Source: Chungangia koreensis (GTDB lineage Bacteria; Bacillota; Bacilli; Bacillales_A; Planococcaceae). Taken from it: a stretch of 64,000 nt of DNA. Shown in pieces: positions 16,530-24,468 of this stretch (position 1 is its first letter; the number at the start of each line of letters is the position of its first letter). The DNA is taken from positions 179,329 through 243,328 of the forward strand of contig NZ_JBHSEC010000014.1 in assembly GCF_042651785.1 (NCBI RefSeq), given 5' to 3'. The notes beneath the pieces were generated by a model, which saw only the letters and a program-made list of their open reading frames with translations, did no database searches and was not told the DNA's origin. The position numbers and the translations under genes are program-made.

Positions 16530-16949
16530 TTATTTTACAATCAAAACTGGAGCGTGTACACGTTTGGCCACCTTATGGCTGACACTACCCAACACCATTT
16601 CCTGCAGGGTATTCAGTCCCCGACTGCCAATGACGACGATATCGTACTTCTCACGATTCGCATGTTCGACAATTGTCGGGCCTGGTTCGCCATGAAGGAA
16701 CTTCACCTCATATTCTATTCCTTCTCGATTCAATAATTTCTCGACGTCCGCAAGCAACTTTCGTCGTTCCAAATGCATTTCTTCATTGCTTTGAACATGC
16801 ATAACGTCTGAACGGGATTTCGAATAGTCGATAACGTAAAGCAAGGTCACGACTGTATCCTGTGAGATTTTGGCTACTTTCGCTGCTTCGGTCGCAGCTC
16901 GTTCAGAATGATCCGAGCCGTCTACCGCCAAAAGGATTTTTCGATACAT
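16530..16949 (-). CDS. UspA family universal stress protein
   Basis: A 139-residue protein with the Rossmann-like UspA fold: ILLAVDGSDHSERA at the start and the ATP-loop pattern GSRGLNTLQEMVLGSVSHKV near the end, so it probably binds ATP. ATG 16949 has GAGGGGG upstream. It lies just after the remains of a SulP transporter; SulP and Usp genes often form an operon, so the transporter loss may have left this gene alone. Confidence 0.9.
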   Translation of the reverse strand: MYRKILLAVDGSDHSERAATEAAKVAKISQDTVVTLLYVIDYSKSRSDVMHVQSNEEMHLERRKLLADVEKLLNREGIEYEVKFLHGEPGPTIVEHANREKYDIVVIGSRGLNTLQEMVLGSVSHKVAKRVHAPVLIVK

Positions 16950-16975
16950 TAGGCAACCCCCTCGAATGTGAAAAA

Positions 16976-17436
16976 TCAATCATTTCCCTTTATCGGATAT
17001 ACGGCAAGACGTTCAACCAGTCTCTTACTTGACTCGTTGAGGCCGATGAATTCAATCCGTTGGGATTTCTCCTTCAGTTTTACATATACCCGATCTACAG
17101 CACCTACACTTGAGTCATCCCAAATATGGGCATCAGAAAAGCCGATGATGATCTGCTCAACCTTTTCCACTTCATCGATTTTGGCTGTAAAGTCTTGGAC
17201 TGAAGCAAAGAATAATTGACCATGTACTGTATACATATTCTTCACGCCAGTTTCTAACACCTTCTTTTTCACTGTAACACAGGAAATTTTAGAGATGAAA
17301 AAGATGGCACTTAAGATGACCCCAGCTAATACACTTTGGACAGATCATGAGTTTCCAAGACGACTATGACTGTCACTAACATAACGATAGCATGCACTTC
17401 GGGTCTTTGTTTCTTTATCAACAAAAGACGGAGCTG
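16976..17436 (-). pseudogene. SulP-family anion transporter, truncated and frameshifted
   Basis: Read on the minus strand, the sequence from about 17436 translates as the last membrane helices of a SulP permease (HAIVMLVTVIVV, then THDLSK). At about 17331-17336 a missing base breaks the frame, which continues as GVLAGVILSAIFF into an intact STAS domain of about 90 residues (GQLFFASVQDF, DDSSVGAVDRV) ending at 16976. The large N-terminal transport part is absent. An open frame for the STAS part alone starts at 17272 but lacks a good ribosome site. Confidence 0.8.
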
Positions 17437-17444
17437 TTTAATAC

Positions 17445-17520
17445 ATTCAAATGAATGTTTGAATATTAGTGGACTTATTCTGAATAATTGCATATAATAC
17501 AGTCAAACAATCATTTGAAT
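17445..17520. promoter_or_regulatory. cadCA promoter with two CadC operator copies
   Basis: ATTCAAA/TTTGAAT inverted repeat at 17445-17464 and a near-identical copy in reverse at 17501-17520 (18 of 20 bases agree). Between them lies TGGACT (17470-17475), a 17-base spacer and TATAAT (17493-17498). The pattern matches the known cad operator. The upstream copy lies near -45 and the downstream copy covers the transcription start. Confidence 0.85.
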
Positions 17521-17533
17521 GAAGGTGCTGACT

Positions 17534-17887
17534 TTGAAGGATATATGTGAAGTGACAATTGTCCATGAGGAAACAGTGGACTTTGTTAAAAAAGCAATGC
17601 CCGACTTAACCACTACCGTACTACTCTTTAAAGCATTGGCAGATGAAACCCGATTGAAAATCGCCTATGCGCTTACTTTGGAAAAAGAACTGTGTGTTTG
17701 CGATGTAGCGGCAGTTATTGGCTCCTCAAATGCGACTGCATCCCATCACCTCCGTTATTTGAGGGAACAGCATTTGGCTAAGTCGGAACGGAAAGGGAAA
17801 ATGGTATATTACTCCCTCGCGGATGAGCATATTTTGCATCTGATCCAAGTCGCTTATGAACATGCAATAGAAGGTGATGGGGAATGA
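17534..17887 (+). CDS. cadC: ArsR/SmtB family cadmium sensor CadC
   Basis: A metal-released repressor of the cadCA operon. From TTG 17534 the product is 117 residues: an N-terminal metal cysteine (Cys5 in KDICEV), the CadC signature ELCVCDVA with Cys54 and Cys56, and the DNA-recognition helix SSNATASHHLRYL. These match the type 1 site for Cd, Pb and Zn. TTG is preferred because AAGGTG lies six bases before it; ATG 17519 lies inside the operator without a site. The stop overlaps cadA by four bases. Confidence 0.93.
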   Translation: MKDICEVTIVHEETVDFVKKAMPDLTTTVLLFKALADETRLKIAYALTLEKELCVCDVAAVIGSSNATASHHLRYLREQHLAKSERKGKMVYYSLADEHILHLIQVAYEHAIEGDGE

Positions 17888-19989
17888 AGATTGATGAAAA
17901 GAACGAGTATCGCTTGGAAAACTTATCCTGTGTAAATTGTGCAGCAAAATTCGAAAAGAATGTACGCAATCTGCCAGGAGTGGATGACGTTCTCCTGAAC
18001 TTTGGAGCATCCAAACTAACCGTTTCTGGAGTTGCGTCCGTAAAAGATTTAGAACAGGCGGGTGCCTTCGACAATATAAAAGTGCGTCCTGTAAAAGAAA
18101 AAAGAGTCATTGAAACGATTCCATTTTATAAAAGAAAAGAAAATGTAATCAGCCTATTTTCCTTACTCTTTTTGTTAATAGGGACTTCGATTTCATTTGA
18201 ATCCGGAGAAGAAAATCTATTGGCCATCAGCCTGTTCGCCCTCTCCATTTTGGTTGGCGGGTTTGATATGTTCAAGGTGGGGCTAAAAAACCTATTTCGC
18301 TTTGAATTCGATATGAAAACTCTCATGACGATTGCGATTATTGGTGCTGCAATTATCGGGGAGTGGCGAGAAGGGGCGGTCGTCGTCTTCCTGTTCGCTG
18401 TTAGCGAAGCGTTGGAAGCCTATTCGATGAATAAGGCACGCCAGTCTATACGCCATTTAATGGATATTGCGCCATCGCGGGCAATTGTCAGACGTAAAGG
18501 AGAACTATTGGAATTAGACACGGATGAGGTACGGATCGGAGACATGCTGATCGTTAAACCGGGACAGAAAATTGCAATGGACGGCCAGGTTTCCTCAGGA
18601 CTTTCAACCGTCAATCAGGCCCCCATTACAGGTGAATCGATGCCGGTTACTAAGTCTGTCGGAGATGAAGTTTTTGCTGGCACGATCAACGAAGAAGGCG
18701 CACTTGAAGTCCTCGTGACGAAAAGAGCAGAGGATACGACCATTGCGAAAATTATCCACCTCGTTGAGGAAGCGCAGGCAGAAAAAGCACCTTCGCAGAA
18801 GTTTGTTGACCGATTTGCAAAATACTATACGCCAATCATAGTAATAATCGCTTTGCTGGTTGCTGTTATTCCTTCTTTAGTAACGGGAGATTGGCACACA
18901 TGGGTGTACCAAGGGCTTGCAGTATTAGTCGTAGGATGCCCTTGTGCACTCGTCGTTTCGACGCCAGTAGCAATCGTGACTGCTATTGGAAATGCAGCGC
19001 GTCAAGGAGTGCTAATTAAAGGCGGAATCCATTTAGAAGAGCTCGGCAAGATCAAAGCAGTAGCTTTTGATAAAACAGGAACTTTGACAAAAGGGTACCC
19101 GGAAGTTACGAACGTCGTGCCGGTGGACATTTCAGAGGTGGAAATGGTCCGACTTACGGCAGCGGTAGAATCGATGTCGCAGCATCCGCTGGCAAGAGCT
19201 ATATTGAATTACGCGAAAGGGAAAGGGATTAGCTTTCCTGAAGGCACCGAATTCCAATCTGTAACAGGAAAAGGAGCGCATGCAAGAGTAGATGGCAGGG
19301 CAATCATGGCAGGTAGTTTGGACTGGATCGGCTCAATAGTCTTCGTCCCGGAACAGATGCAGCAGATGGCCACGGCCTTGCAAAGTGAAGGGAAATCCGT
19401 CATAGCGATTGCCGATGAACAACATCTTATAGGGCTGATTGCAGTCGAAGATCCGATTCGGGAAAATAGCGCAGAGGTATTGAAACGGCTTGTCAAAGCT
19501 GGCGTAACACATACGGTTATGTTGACAGGAGACGGTAAACGTACAGCTGAAGCAATTGCTAAACGGGTGAATGTAACGAATGTGGAAGCACAGCTTATGC
19601 CAGAAGATAAGCTGACAGCTATCCAAAAAATGAGAAATCAGTTTGGCCGCGTAGCGATGGTAGGTGACGGTGTAAATGATGCACCTGCTCTTGCTACAGC
19701 CGATGTCGGAATAGCGATGGGCGGAGCCGGAACGGATGCCGCATTAGAAACCGCTGACGTGGCTCTCATGTCGGATGACTTGGATAAATTGCCGTATTCA
19801 ATTAATTTAAGCCGAAAAACATTGCGAATTATTAAAGAAAATATTATGTTTGCATTAGGCTTAAAAATAGTAGCGCTACTTCTCATTATTCCGGGTTGGC
19901 TGACATTGTGGATTGCCATTTTCGCGGATATGGGTGCAACCCTGTTGGTTGTATTGAACTCTCTCCGGTTAATGAGGATCCAAAAGTAG
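17884..19989 (+). CDS. cadA: Cadmium/zinc-exporting P1B-type ATPase
   Basis: A 701-residue membrane pump exporting Cd, Zn and Pb with ATP. Domains in order: metal-binding HMA domain with SCVNCAAKF (Cys16, Cys19), membrane helices, actuator loop with TGES, the ion-site CPC in GCPCALVVSTP, phosphorylation site DKTGTLT, the HP motif in SQHPLARAI, and the hinge GDGVNDAPAL. All key residues are present. It is coupled to cadC by ATGA overlap. Confidence 0.95.
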   Translation: MKIDEKNEYRLENLSCVNCAAKFEKNVRNLPGVDDVLLNFGASKLTVSGVASVKDLEQAGAFDNIKVRPVKEKRVIETIPFYKRKENVISLFSLLFLLIGTSISFESGEENLLAISLFALSILVGGFDMFKVGLKNLFRFEFDMKTLMTIAIIGAAIIGEWREGAVVVFLFAVSEALEAYSMNKARQSIRHLMDIAPSRAIVRRKGELLELDTDEVRIGDMLIVKPGQKIAMDGQVSSGLSTVNQAPITGESMPVTKSVGDEVFAGTINEEGALEVLVTKRAEDTTIAKIIHLVEEAQAEKAPSQKFVDRFAKYYTPIIVIIALLVAVIPSLVTGDWHTWVYQGLAVLVVGCPCALVVSTPVAIVTAIGNAARQGVLIKGGIHLEELGKIKAVAFDKTGTLTKGYPEVTNVVPVDISEVEMVRLTAAVESMSQHPLARAILNYAKGKGISFPEGTEFQSVTGKGAHARVDGRAIMAGSLDWIGSIVFVPEQMQQMATALQSEGKSVIAIADEQHLIGLIAVEDPIRENSAEVLKRLVKAGVTHTVMLTGDGKRTAEAIAKRVNVTNVEAQLMPEDKLTAIQKMRNQFGRVAMVGDGVNDAPALATADVGIAMGGAGTDAALETADVALMSDDLDKLPYSINLSRKTLRIIKENIMFALGLKIVALLLIIPGWLTLWIAIFADMGATLLVVLNSLRLMRIQK

Positions 19990-20013
19990 GGCGCTGATAC
20001 GGGGGAATCGTCA

Positions 20014-21132
20014 GTGAAATTGACAGAGTGGACAATGGAAGAGCAAGAACAGCTGATCCATTTTATGACTACCAATGCTTGGCCTTATCATGGAAACTCC
20101 CACCCTGCACGGGATATCATCGAAAAGACGATAGAAGAGGGCGGATATGAATCCGATGAAGTTAAAACGTTTTGGGTAGAGAATGATGAAGGTAAACAAG
20201 TAGGGATTGTGAAAATCTATGATTTACAGGATGAAATTCCGCTTTTCGACTTGCGGATTGCGGAAGCTCATCGTGGACACGGCTATGGTCCGAAAGCATT
20301 GAAGCTATTGGCTGAATACGTTTTCGGACTGCCAGGCAATAAAATTCGGTTGGAAGGCCATACTCGACAAGATAACTTCGCCATGAGAAAAACATTTGAA
20401 CGGGCCGGCTTCGTCAAGGAAGCGCATTTGCGCAAAGCTTGGTACTCACCAAAAGAGCATTCGTATTATGATGCCGTCACATATGGAATTACCCGTGAGG
20501 ACTTCTTTGGAGGAACAACAACTCCAGTCCATTGGGACGATGAACAAGAGAATCGTAATTTGGCTGAAGTTGTGCCATTAGCTCTTCGCCAGTTTCCTGA
20601 GTATTTTGAGTCGGAGCGGCTCATCATTCGTGCTCCGCGAGTGGAGGATGCTACTTTGGTTTGGGATGCCATTCGCCATTCCATGAAAGAATTGAAGCCA
20701 TGGATGCCATTCGCACAAAAATTGCCTAAACTAGAGCAGACGACCGAAAGCATCCGTCAAGCAGTAGCGGATTGGGCGACCCGGAAAGATCTCCGTCTCC
20801 ACGTGTTCTTGAAGGAAACTGGAGAATTCATCGGTTCTTCAGGTCTACATCGCATTAACTGGGACATCCCGAAGTTCGAAATCGGCTACTGGCTTGATAG
20901 CCGCCATGAGGGCAAGGGCTATATGACGGAAGCGGCGGAACGCATTACACAATACGCTTTCGAAGAACTTGGAGCAAGAAGAGTTGAAATCCGATGCGAC
21001 ACCGACAATGTCCGAAGTCGTGCCATCGCTGAACGATTAAAATATAGTCTTGATGGAATCTTGAAAAACGATTCATTATCCGCAGACGGAAAACGTCTAC
21101 GCGACACATGTATTTACTCTAAAGTAAGATAA
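20014..21132 (+). CDS. Tandem GNAT acetyltransferase (two domains)
   Basis: A 372-residue protein with two acetyltransferase domains. Residues 1-170 carry the acetyl-CoA loop RGHGYGPKALKLL; residues about 195-372 form a RimJ/RimL-like domain (ERLIIRAPRVEDA, GYWLDSRHEGKGYMTEA). The second resembles ribosomal-protein or antibiotic acetyltransferases; substrates are unknown. The start is GTG 20014 behind GGGGGAA. It follows cadA by 24 bases with no terminator between, so co-transcription with cadCA is possible. Confidence 0.85.
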   Translation: MKLTEWTMEEQEQLIHFMTTNAWPYHGNSHPARDIIEKTIEEGGYESDEVKTFWVENDEGKQVGIVKIYDLQDEIPLFDLRIAEAHRGHGYGPKALKLLAEYVFGLPGNKIRLEGHTRQDNFAMRKTFERAGFVKEAHLRKAWYSPKEHSYYDAVTYGITREDFFGGTTTPVHWDDEQENRNLAEVVPLALRQFPEYFESERLIIRAPRVEDATLVWDAIRHSMKELKPWMPFAQKLPKLEQTTESIRQAVADWATRKDLRLHVFLKETGEFIGSSGLHRINWDIPKFEIGYWLDSRHEGKGYMTEAAERITQYAFEELGARRVEIRCDTDNVRSRAIAERLKYSLDGILKNDSLSADGKRLRDTCIYSKVR

Positions 21133-21133
21133 T

Positions 21134-21166
21134 AAAAAGGAATGCCGTATCATGGCATTCCTTTTT
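21134..21166 (+). terminator. Rho-independent terminator
   Basis: AAAAAGGAATGCC pairs with GGCATTCCTTTTT with a seven-base loop. Confidence 0.9.
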
Positions 21167-21371
21167 GATGTTAGGGCAATCCAGCGTTACTACCGATTAT
21201 TGTGGTTTTACTACCGATTATCGTAGATTTACTACCGATTATTAAGGTTTTACTACCGATTCTAAGGGCTTTACTATCGATTATTGATTGTTTATGGGGT
21301 TAGTCTAAAAAGTGGACACGAAAATGTGAGATTGGGATAATCGATACAACATTTAAAGGGGCGTGTCCAAA

Positions 21372-21668
21372 ATGGCCGAAAGAAAATCTCCCGAGTATAA
21401 AGAATATGTATCAAAGCTAATTGTAGAAGAAGGAAGAAACGCAAAGCAACTAAGCTATGAGTTAGAACTTAGCTATTCAACCACACTCAAATGGGTCAAG
21501 GCATATAAGGAAAAGAAGCAGCGTGAACTGAATCCTGACCAACATCTGGATACTCCTTCGGAGTTACGTAAAAGAATTGATGAGTTTGAAAAACGTAACC
21601 GTGAGCTTGAGGAGGAGAATGAAATCTTAAAAAAGGCCATGCATGTCTTTGCCAAAAGCCGCAAGTGA
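21372..21668 (+). CDS. IS3-family transposase OrfA
   Basis: A 98-residue helix-turn-helix protein (AKQLSYELELSYSTTLKWVK) followed by a leucine-zipper-like coil (ELRKRIDEFEKRNRELEEEN). ATG 21372 lies about ten bases after AAAGGGG; GTG 21363 is too close to it. The slippery heptamer A-AAA-AAG at 21629-21635, read as TTA AAA AAG, allows a -1 shift into orfB, giving the OrfAB transposase. Confidence 0.92.
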   Translation: MAERKSPEYKEYVSKLIVEEGRNAKQLSYELELSYSTTLKWVKAYKEKKQRELNPDQHLDTPSELRKRIDEFEKRNRELEEENEILKKAMHVFAKSRK

Positions 21669-22561
21669 AATATGAATTCATCCAGGCACACCAGGATGAA
21701 TACCGAGTGGTAAAGATGTGCGAAGTCTTGAAAGTTTCAAAGAGCGGCTATTATAAATGGCTCCATTCAAAAGATGAAGTCAGTGAAAGAAAGCAAAGAC
21801 AGGAAGAACTTCGACGAAAAATTTCCAAGTCCTATCATGAGAGTGGTGGTACCTATGGCAGCCCGCGTATCCATCAAGATCTATTGGAGTGGGGATATAT
21901 TGTTTCTCAGAAGACCGTAGCTCGTTTAATGCGTGAGATGGAATTAACGGCCATTCCTGAGTCGAAATATATAACAACTACGGATTCTAACCATGAAGAG
22001 TTTGTCTATCCTAATCTACTTGAAAGACAATTCATGGTGGAGGCTCCAAATACAGCTTGGGTCGCAGACATCACCTACATCTGGACAGTAGAAGGATGGC
22101 TTTATTTGGCAAGCATCATGGATCTTTTCTCTCGAAAAATAGTCGGGTGGAGTCTGGATGTCACGATGAAGAAAGAGTTACCGTTAGAAGCTTTAGAAGA
22201 AGCCTTAACTCTCCGGCAGCCACAAGGAGAACTGATTCACCATTCGGACCGTGGGTCCCAGTACTGTTCAACAGAATATATCCAGACATTAAACAATCAT
22301 GTGGAGAGCAAAGTCGGCATCAGTATGAGTAGGAAGGGTAATCCCTACGACAATGCTTGTATCGAATCCTTCCACGCGACAATCAAGAAAGAACTAATCT
22401 ATCGAAGGCGATTCAAAACGAGAAAAGAAGCAATTGATGCCATAACTCATTACATTGACCATTTCTATAATGGGAAAAGAAGACACTCAACATTAGGATA
22501 CCTGTCTCCGAATGATTTTGAGAAAGAGTATCATCAAAATCCAAAAGTAAAAATAGCATAA
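21665..22561 (+). CDS. IS3-family transposase OrfB (DDE integrase core)
   Basis: The catalytic part of the transposase, 298 residues if started at GTG 21665, which overlaps the orfA stop by four bases. It has the HTH_21 region (SGYYKW) and the rve integrase domain with the DDE triad in WVADITYI, HHSDRGSQY and NACIESFHA. The -1 frame stays open from the slippery site to this start, so the usual product is the OrfAB fusion. Confidence 0.94.
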   Translation: MKYEFIQAHQDEYRVVKMCEVLKVSKSGYYKWLHSKDEVSERKQRQEELRRKISKSYHESGGTYGSPRIHQDLLEWGYIVSQKTVARLMREMELTAIPESKYITTTDSNHEEFVYPNLLERQFMVEAPNTAWVADITYIWTVEGWLYLASIMDLFSRKIVGWSLDVTMKKELPLEALEEALTLRQPQGELIHHSDRGSQYCSTEYIQTLNNHVESKVGISMSRKGNPYDNACIESFHATIKKELIYRRRFKTRKEAIDAITHYIDHFYNGKRRHSTLGYLSPNDFEKEYHQNPKVKIA

Positions 22562-22736
22562 CACTCTCAAAGACGTCCGAAAGGTTCGGTCTTCTTTTCG
22601 ACCGAACTTTTCGGATGTCCCACCAAACGAAGTGCGGTAGCGATTTTTTAGAAAGTTACCTCATAAGAGTGTGTCCACTTTATTGACCTAAGTCCATTTA
22701 CTACCGATTCTCAATTTCCCTGCCGGTTAGGCAAAG

Positions 22737-22765
22737 AAAAAGACGGACCCTATAAGTCCGTCTCC
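22737..22765 (-). terminator. Rho-independent terminator of the small membrane gene
   Basis: On the minus strand GACGGAC pairs with GTCCGTC, followed by TTTTTC. Confidence 0.85.
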
Positions 22766-22767
22766 GT

Positions 22768-22923
22768 CTAAGTAGATCGCCTTCCGGTCAACAATTGGAA
22801 AATGAAGATAATACCGGCAATCACTAAAATAATATGGATTAATCCGCCGCCGATTTTGAACAGGAATCCTAATAACCAAAATACGATCAAGGCGATAATA
22901 ATCCACCATAGGATTTTACCCAT
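22768..22923 (-). CDS. Small membrane protein, lmo0937 family
   Basis: A 51-residue protein of two membrane helices: MGKILWWIIIALIVFW, a GGG turn, then a second hydrophobic segment and a short basic tail GRRST. This matches the lmo0937-type family of tiny stress-linked membrane proteins. GAGGGTGAG precedes the ATG. A sigma-B-type promoter sits 28 bases before the start and a terminator follows the stop, so it is a complete single-gene unit. The molecular role is unknown. Confidence 0.88.
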   Translation of the reverse strand: MGKILWWIIIALIVFWLLGFLFKIGGGLIHIILVIAGIIFIFQLLTGRRST

Positions 22924-22950
22924 CTGTCTCACCCTCTCTTTGCATGTCCA

Positions 22951-22976
22951 ATACCCTGTTGAAAAATTTCATAAAC
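22951..22976 (-). promoter_or_regulatory. Sigma-B-type promoter
   Basis: On the minus strand GTTTAT (22976-22971), a 14-base spacer and GGGTAT (22956-22951) fit the sigma-B consensus GTTTAA-N12-14-GGGTAT. It is correctly placed for the 51-residue membrane gene. Confidence 0.75.
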
Positions 22977-23060
22977 TTCACCATAGTATGGCAAAAATAG
23001 AGATGTTCATGCATCTTGTAGTAAACTGTTAATACGTATTGGAGAAAGTAGGGGAACTTT

Positions 23061-23483
23061 ATGCCAACACCAAGCATGGAAGATTACATAGAACAAATCT
23101 TTCTTTGGACTGAGAAGACTGGAGAAGCGCGTGTATCAGATATCGCCGAGTCGCTATCCGTACTCCCTTCATCTGTGACAAAGATGGCCCAGCGCTTAGA
23201 CAAGGATGGGTATTTAGTTTACGAACGATACAAAGGGTTAATATTAACAGAGAAAGGCCACAAAGTTGGAAAAAGGCTAGTGAGAAGGCATGAGTTATTA
23301 GAACAATTTCTCCGGTTGATCGGTGTAGATAAGGAGAATATCTATACGGATGTGGAAGGGATTGAACATCACCTTAGCTGGAATGCCATTAGCCGAATTG
23401 AAGGTCTTGTAGAGGTGATGGAGGCTAATCCGTCGTTTATAGAAAAATTGAAAAAAACTGTGCGAGATCGGGAAGAAAATTGA
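23061..23483 (+). CDS. mntR: Manganese-responsive transcriptional regulator MntR
   Basis: A 140-residue DtxR-family regulator that represses manganese uptake and activates efflux when loaded with Mn. It aligns without gaps to B. subtilis MntR over most of its length, keeping metal ligands Asp8, Glu11, His77, Glu99, Glu102 and His103 (MEDYIEQ, RHELLEQF, GIEHHLSWNA). The recognition helix is PSSVTKMAQRL. ATG lies behind GGGGAA. cvfB follows after 20 bases, perhaps in one transcript. No uptake genes lie nearby. Confidence 0.96.
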   Translation: MPTPSMEDYIEQIFLWTEKTGEARVSDIAESLSVLPSSVTKMAQRLDKDGYLVYERYKGLILTEKGHKVGKRLVRRHELLEQFLRLIGVDKENIYTDVEGIEHHLSWNAISRIEGLVEVMEANPSFIEKLKKTVRDREEN

Positions 23484-23503
23484 ACGAAAAAGGAGATAGA
23501 GTA

Positions 23504-24367
23504 ATGGCTGAGCTTCAATCAGGTACAATCGTCGATATGGAAGTGAAAGAAAAACAAGGCTCTAAGTGGATATTAGCGTTAGAGGGCCAGGAAGTCAGTA
23601 TGAATGCTTCGGAGGCGCCGGAAGATTTGGCAGAAGGCGACACTCTAAAAGTATTTCTATACTTGGATCGACGCGGTGAACTTTCAGCTACCTCTGCAGT
23701 TCCTGACATAAGTTTGGACACATATGGTTGGGCAAAAGTGATTCGCACGAGCGATAGAGAAGGAGCTATTGTCGATATAGGGACAACCAAGGAGATTCAA
23801 GTGGCTCCTGAAGATCTTCCCAAAATCCGTTCAATATGGCCGGAAAACGGGGACTGTCTCTTCATGACGTTACGAACGGACAAGAAGGGAGAGCTTTTTG
23901 GCCGCTTAGTGACGGAAGAAAAAATTCAAGATAAATTGATTGAGGCCCCTACATCTATATTCAATAAAAACATTAAAGCAAGACCTTATCGATTGTTGCC
24001 GGTTGGTTCCTTTTTACTGAGTGTACCGGAAAATTATCGAATTTTTGTTCATAACTCTGAAATGGTGAAGGAACCAAGGCTGGGACAAGAAGTCGAAGTA
24101 CGTGTCATCGGTGTCAAAGAAGATGGGTCAATTAACGGTTCTATGCTTCCAAGAAAACAAGAACGTATTTCCGATGATGCCGAAGAAATCTTCCGTTATT
24201 TAATTGATGTAGGTGGTAAGATGCCGTTTTCGGATGATTCGACGCCTGAAGAAATAAAGGAAATGTTCGGCCTGAGTAAAGCGGCATTCAAACGAGCTAT
24301 GGGTAAGCTCATAAAAGATGGAAAAGTTACTCAGAATGAAGGCTGGACCCAATTGAATCACGTTTAA
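23504..24367 (+). CDS. cvfB: S1 RNA-binding domain protein CvfB/YitL
   Basis: A 287-residue cytoplasmic protein with an array of S1-type beta-barrels (VIRTSDREGAIVDIG, PVGSFLLSVPENYRIFVH) and a C-terminal winged helix (DDSTPEEIKEMFGLSKAAFKRAMG). The family binds RNA; in staphylococci CvfB affects virulence gene expression. ATG 23504 follows AAGGAG; TTG 23480 is an unlikely alternative. Confidence 0.9.
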   Translation: MAELQSGTIVDMEVKEKQGSKWILALEGQEVSMNASEAPEDLAEGDTLKVFLYLDRRGELSATSAVPDISLDTYGWAKVIRTSDREGAIVDIGTTKEIQVAPEDLPKIRSIWPENGDCLFMTLRTDKKGELFGRLVTEEKIQDKLIEAPTSIFNKNIKARPYRLLPVGSFLLSVPENYRIFVHNSEMVKEPRLGQEVEVRVIGVKEDGSINGSMLPRKQERISDDAEEIFRYLIDVGGKMPFSDDSTPEEIKEMFGLSKAAFKRAMGKLIKDGKVTQNEGWTQLNHV

Positions 24368-24372
24368 TAGAA

Positions 24373-24412
24373 AGAGGACAGAGAGTCGACTGGGAACTTT
24401 TTTGTCCTCTTC
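24373..24412 (+). terminator. Possible terminator after cvfB
   Basis: AAGAGGACA pairs with TGTCCTCTT around a loop of about 22 bases that holds the T-run, so the shape is not classical. Confidence 0.4.
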
Positions 24413-24468
24413 TACGTACTTATCTTGTAGGAGGATGTGGAAAAACATTCCCGAAAAGGAGAGTCAAT

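Larger units (their letters stand above)
21295..22696 (+). mobile_element. IS3-family insertion sequence (IS150-like), 1402 bp
   Basis: Imperfect terminal inverted repeats begin TGG, run through TTAG and end at AAGTGGACAC, so the element has canonical TG...CA ends. It is flanked by a 4-bp direct repeat TTTA (21291-21294 and 22697-22700). It carries orfA and orfB with a frameshift window and a strong hairpin after orfB at about 22569-22621. Both ends and genes look intact, so it may be active. It has disrupted repeat array 2. Confidence 0.93.
21186..22717 (+). repeat. Tandem 21-bp repeat array 2, split by an IS element
   Basis: Five units in exact 21-bp register at 21186-21290, each beginning near TTTACTACCGATTA, then TTTA at 21291 opens unit six. 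The IS element follows, and unit six resumes at 22697 as TTTACTACCGATTC. A degenerate seventh unit may follow (CCCTGCCGG). The head TTTMCWACY is shared with arrays 1 and 3, but the tail differs. The array begins 20 bases after a terminator. Confidence 0.92.

Noticed and set aside
17278..17444. A functional SulP gene extending upstream
   Set aside because: The frame is broken near 17333 and the N-terminal helices are missing.
22057..22332. Extra open frame inside orfB of the IS element
   Set aside because: It lies in another frame of the integrase core and has no ribosome site.
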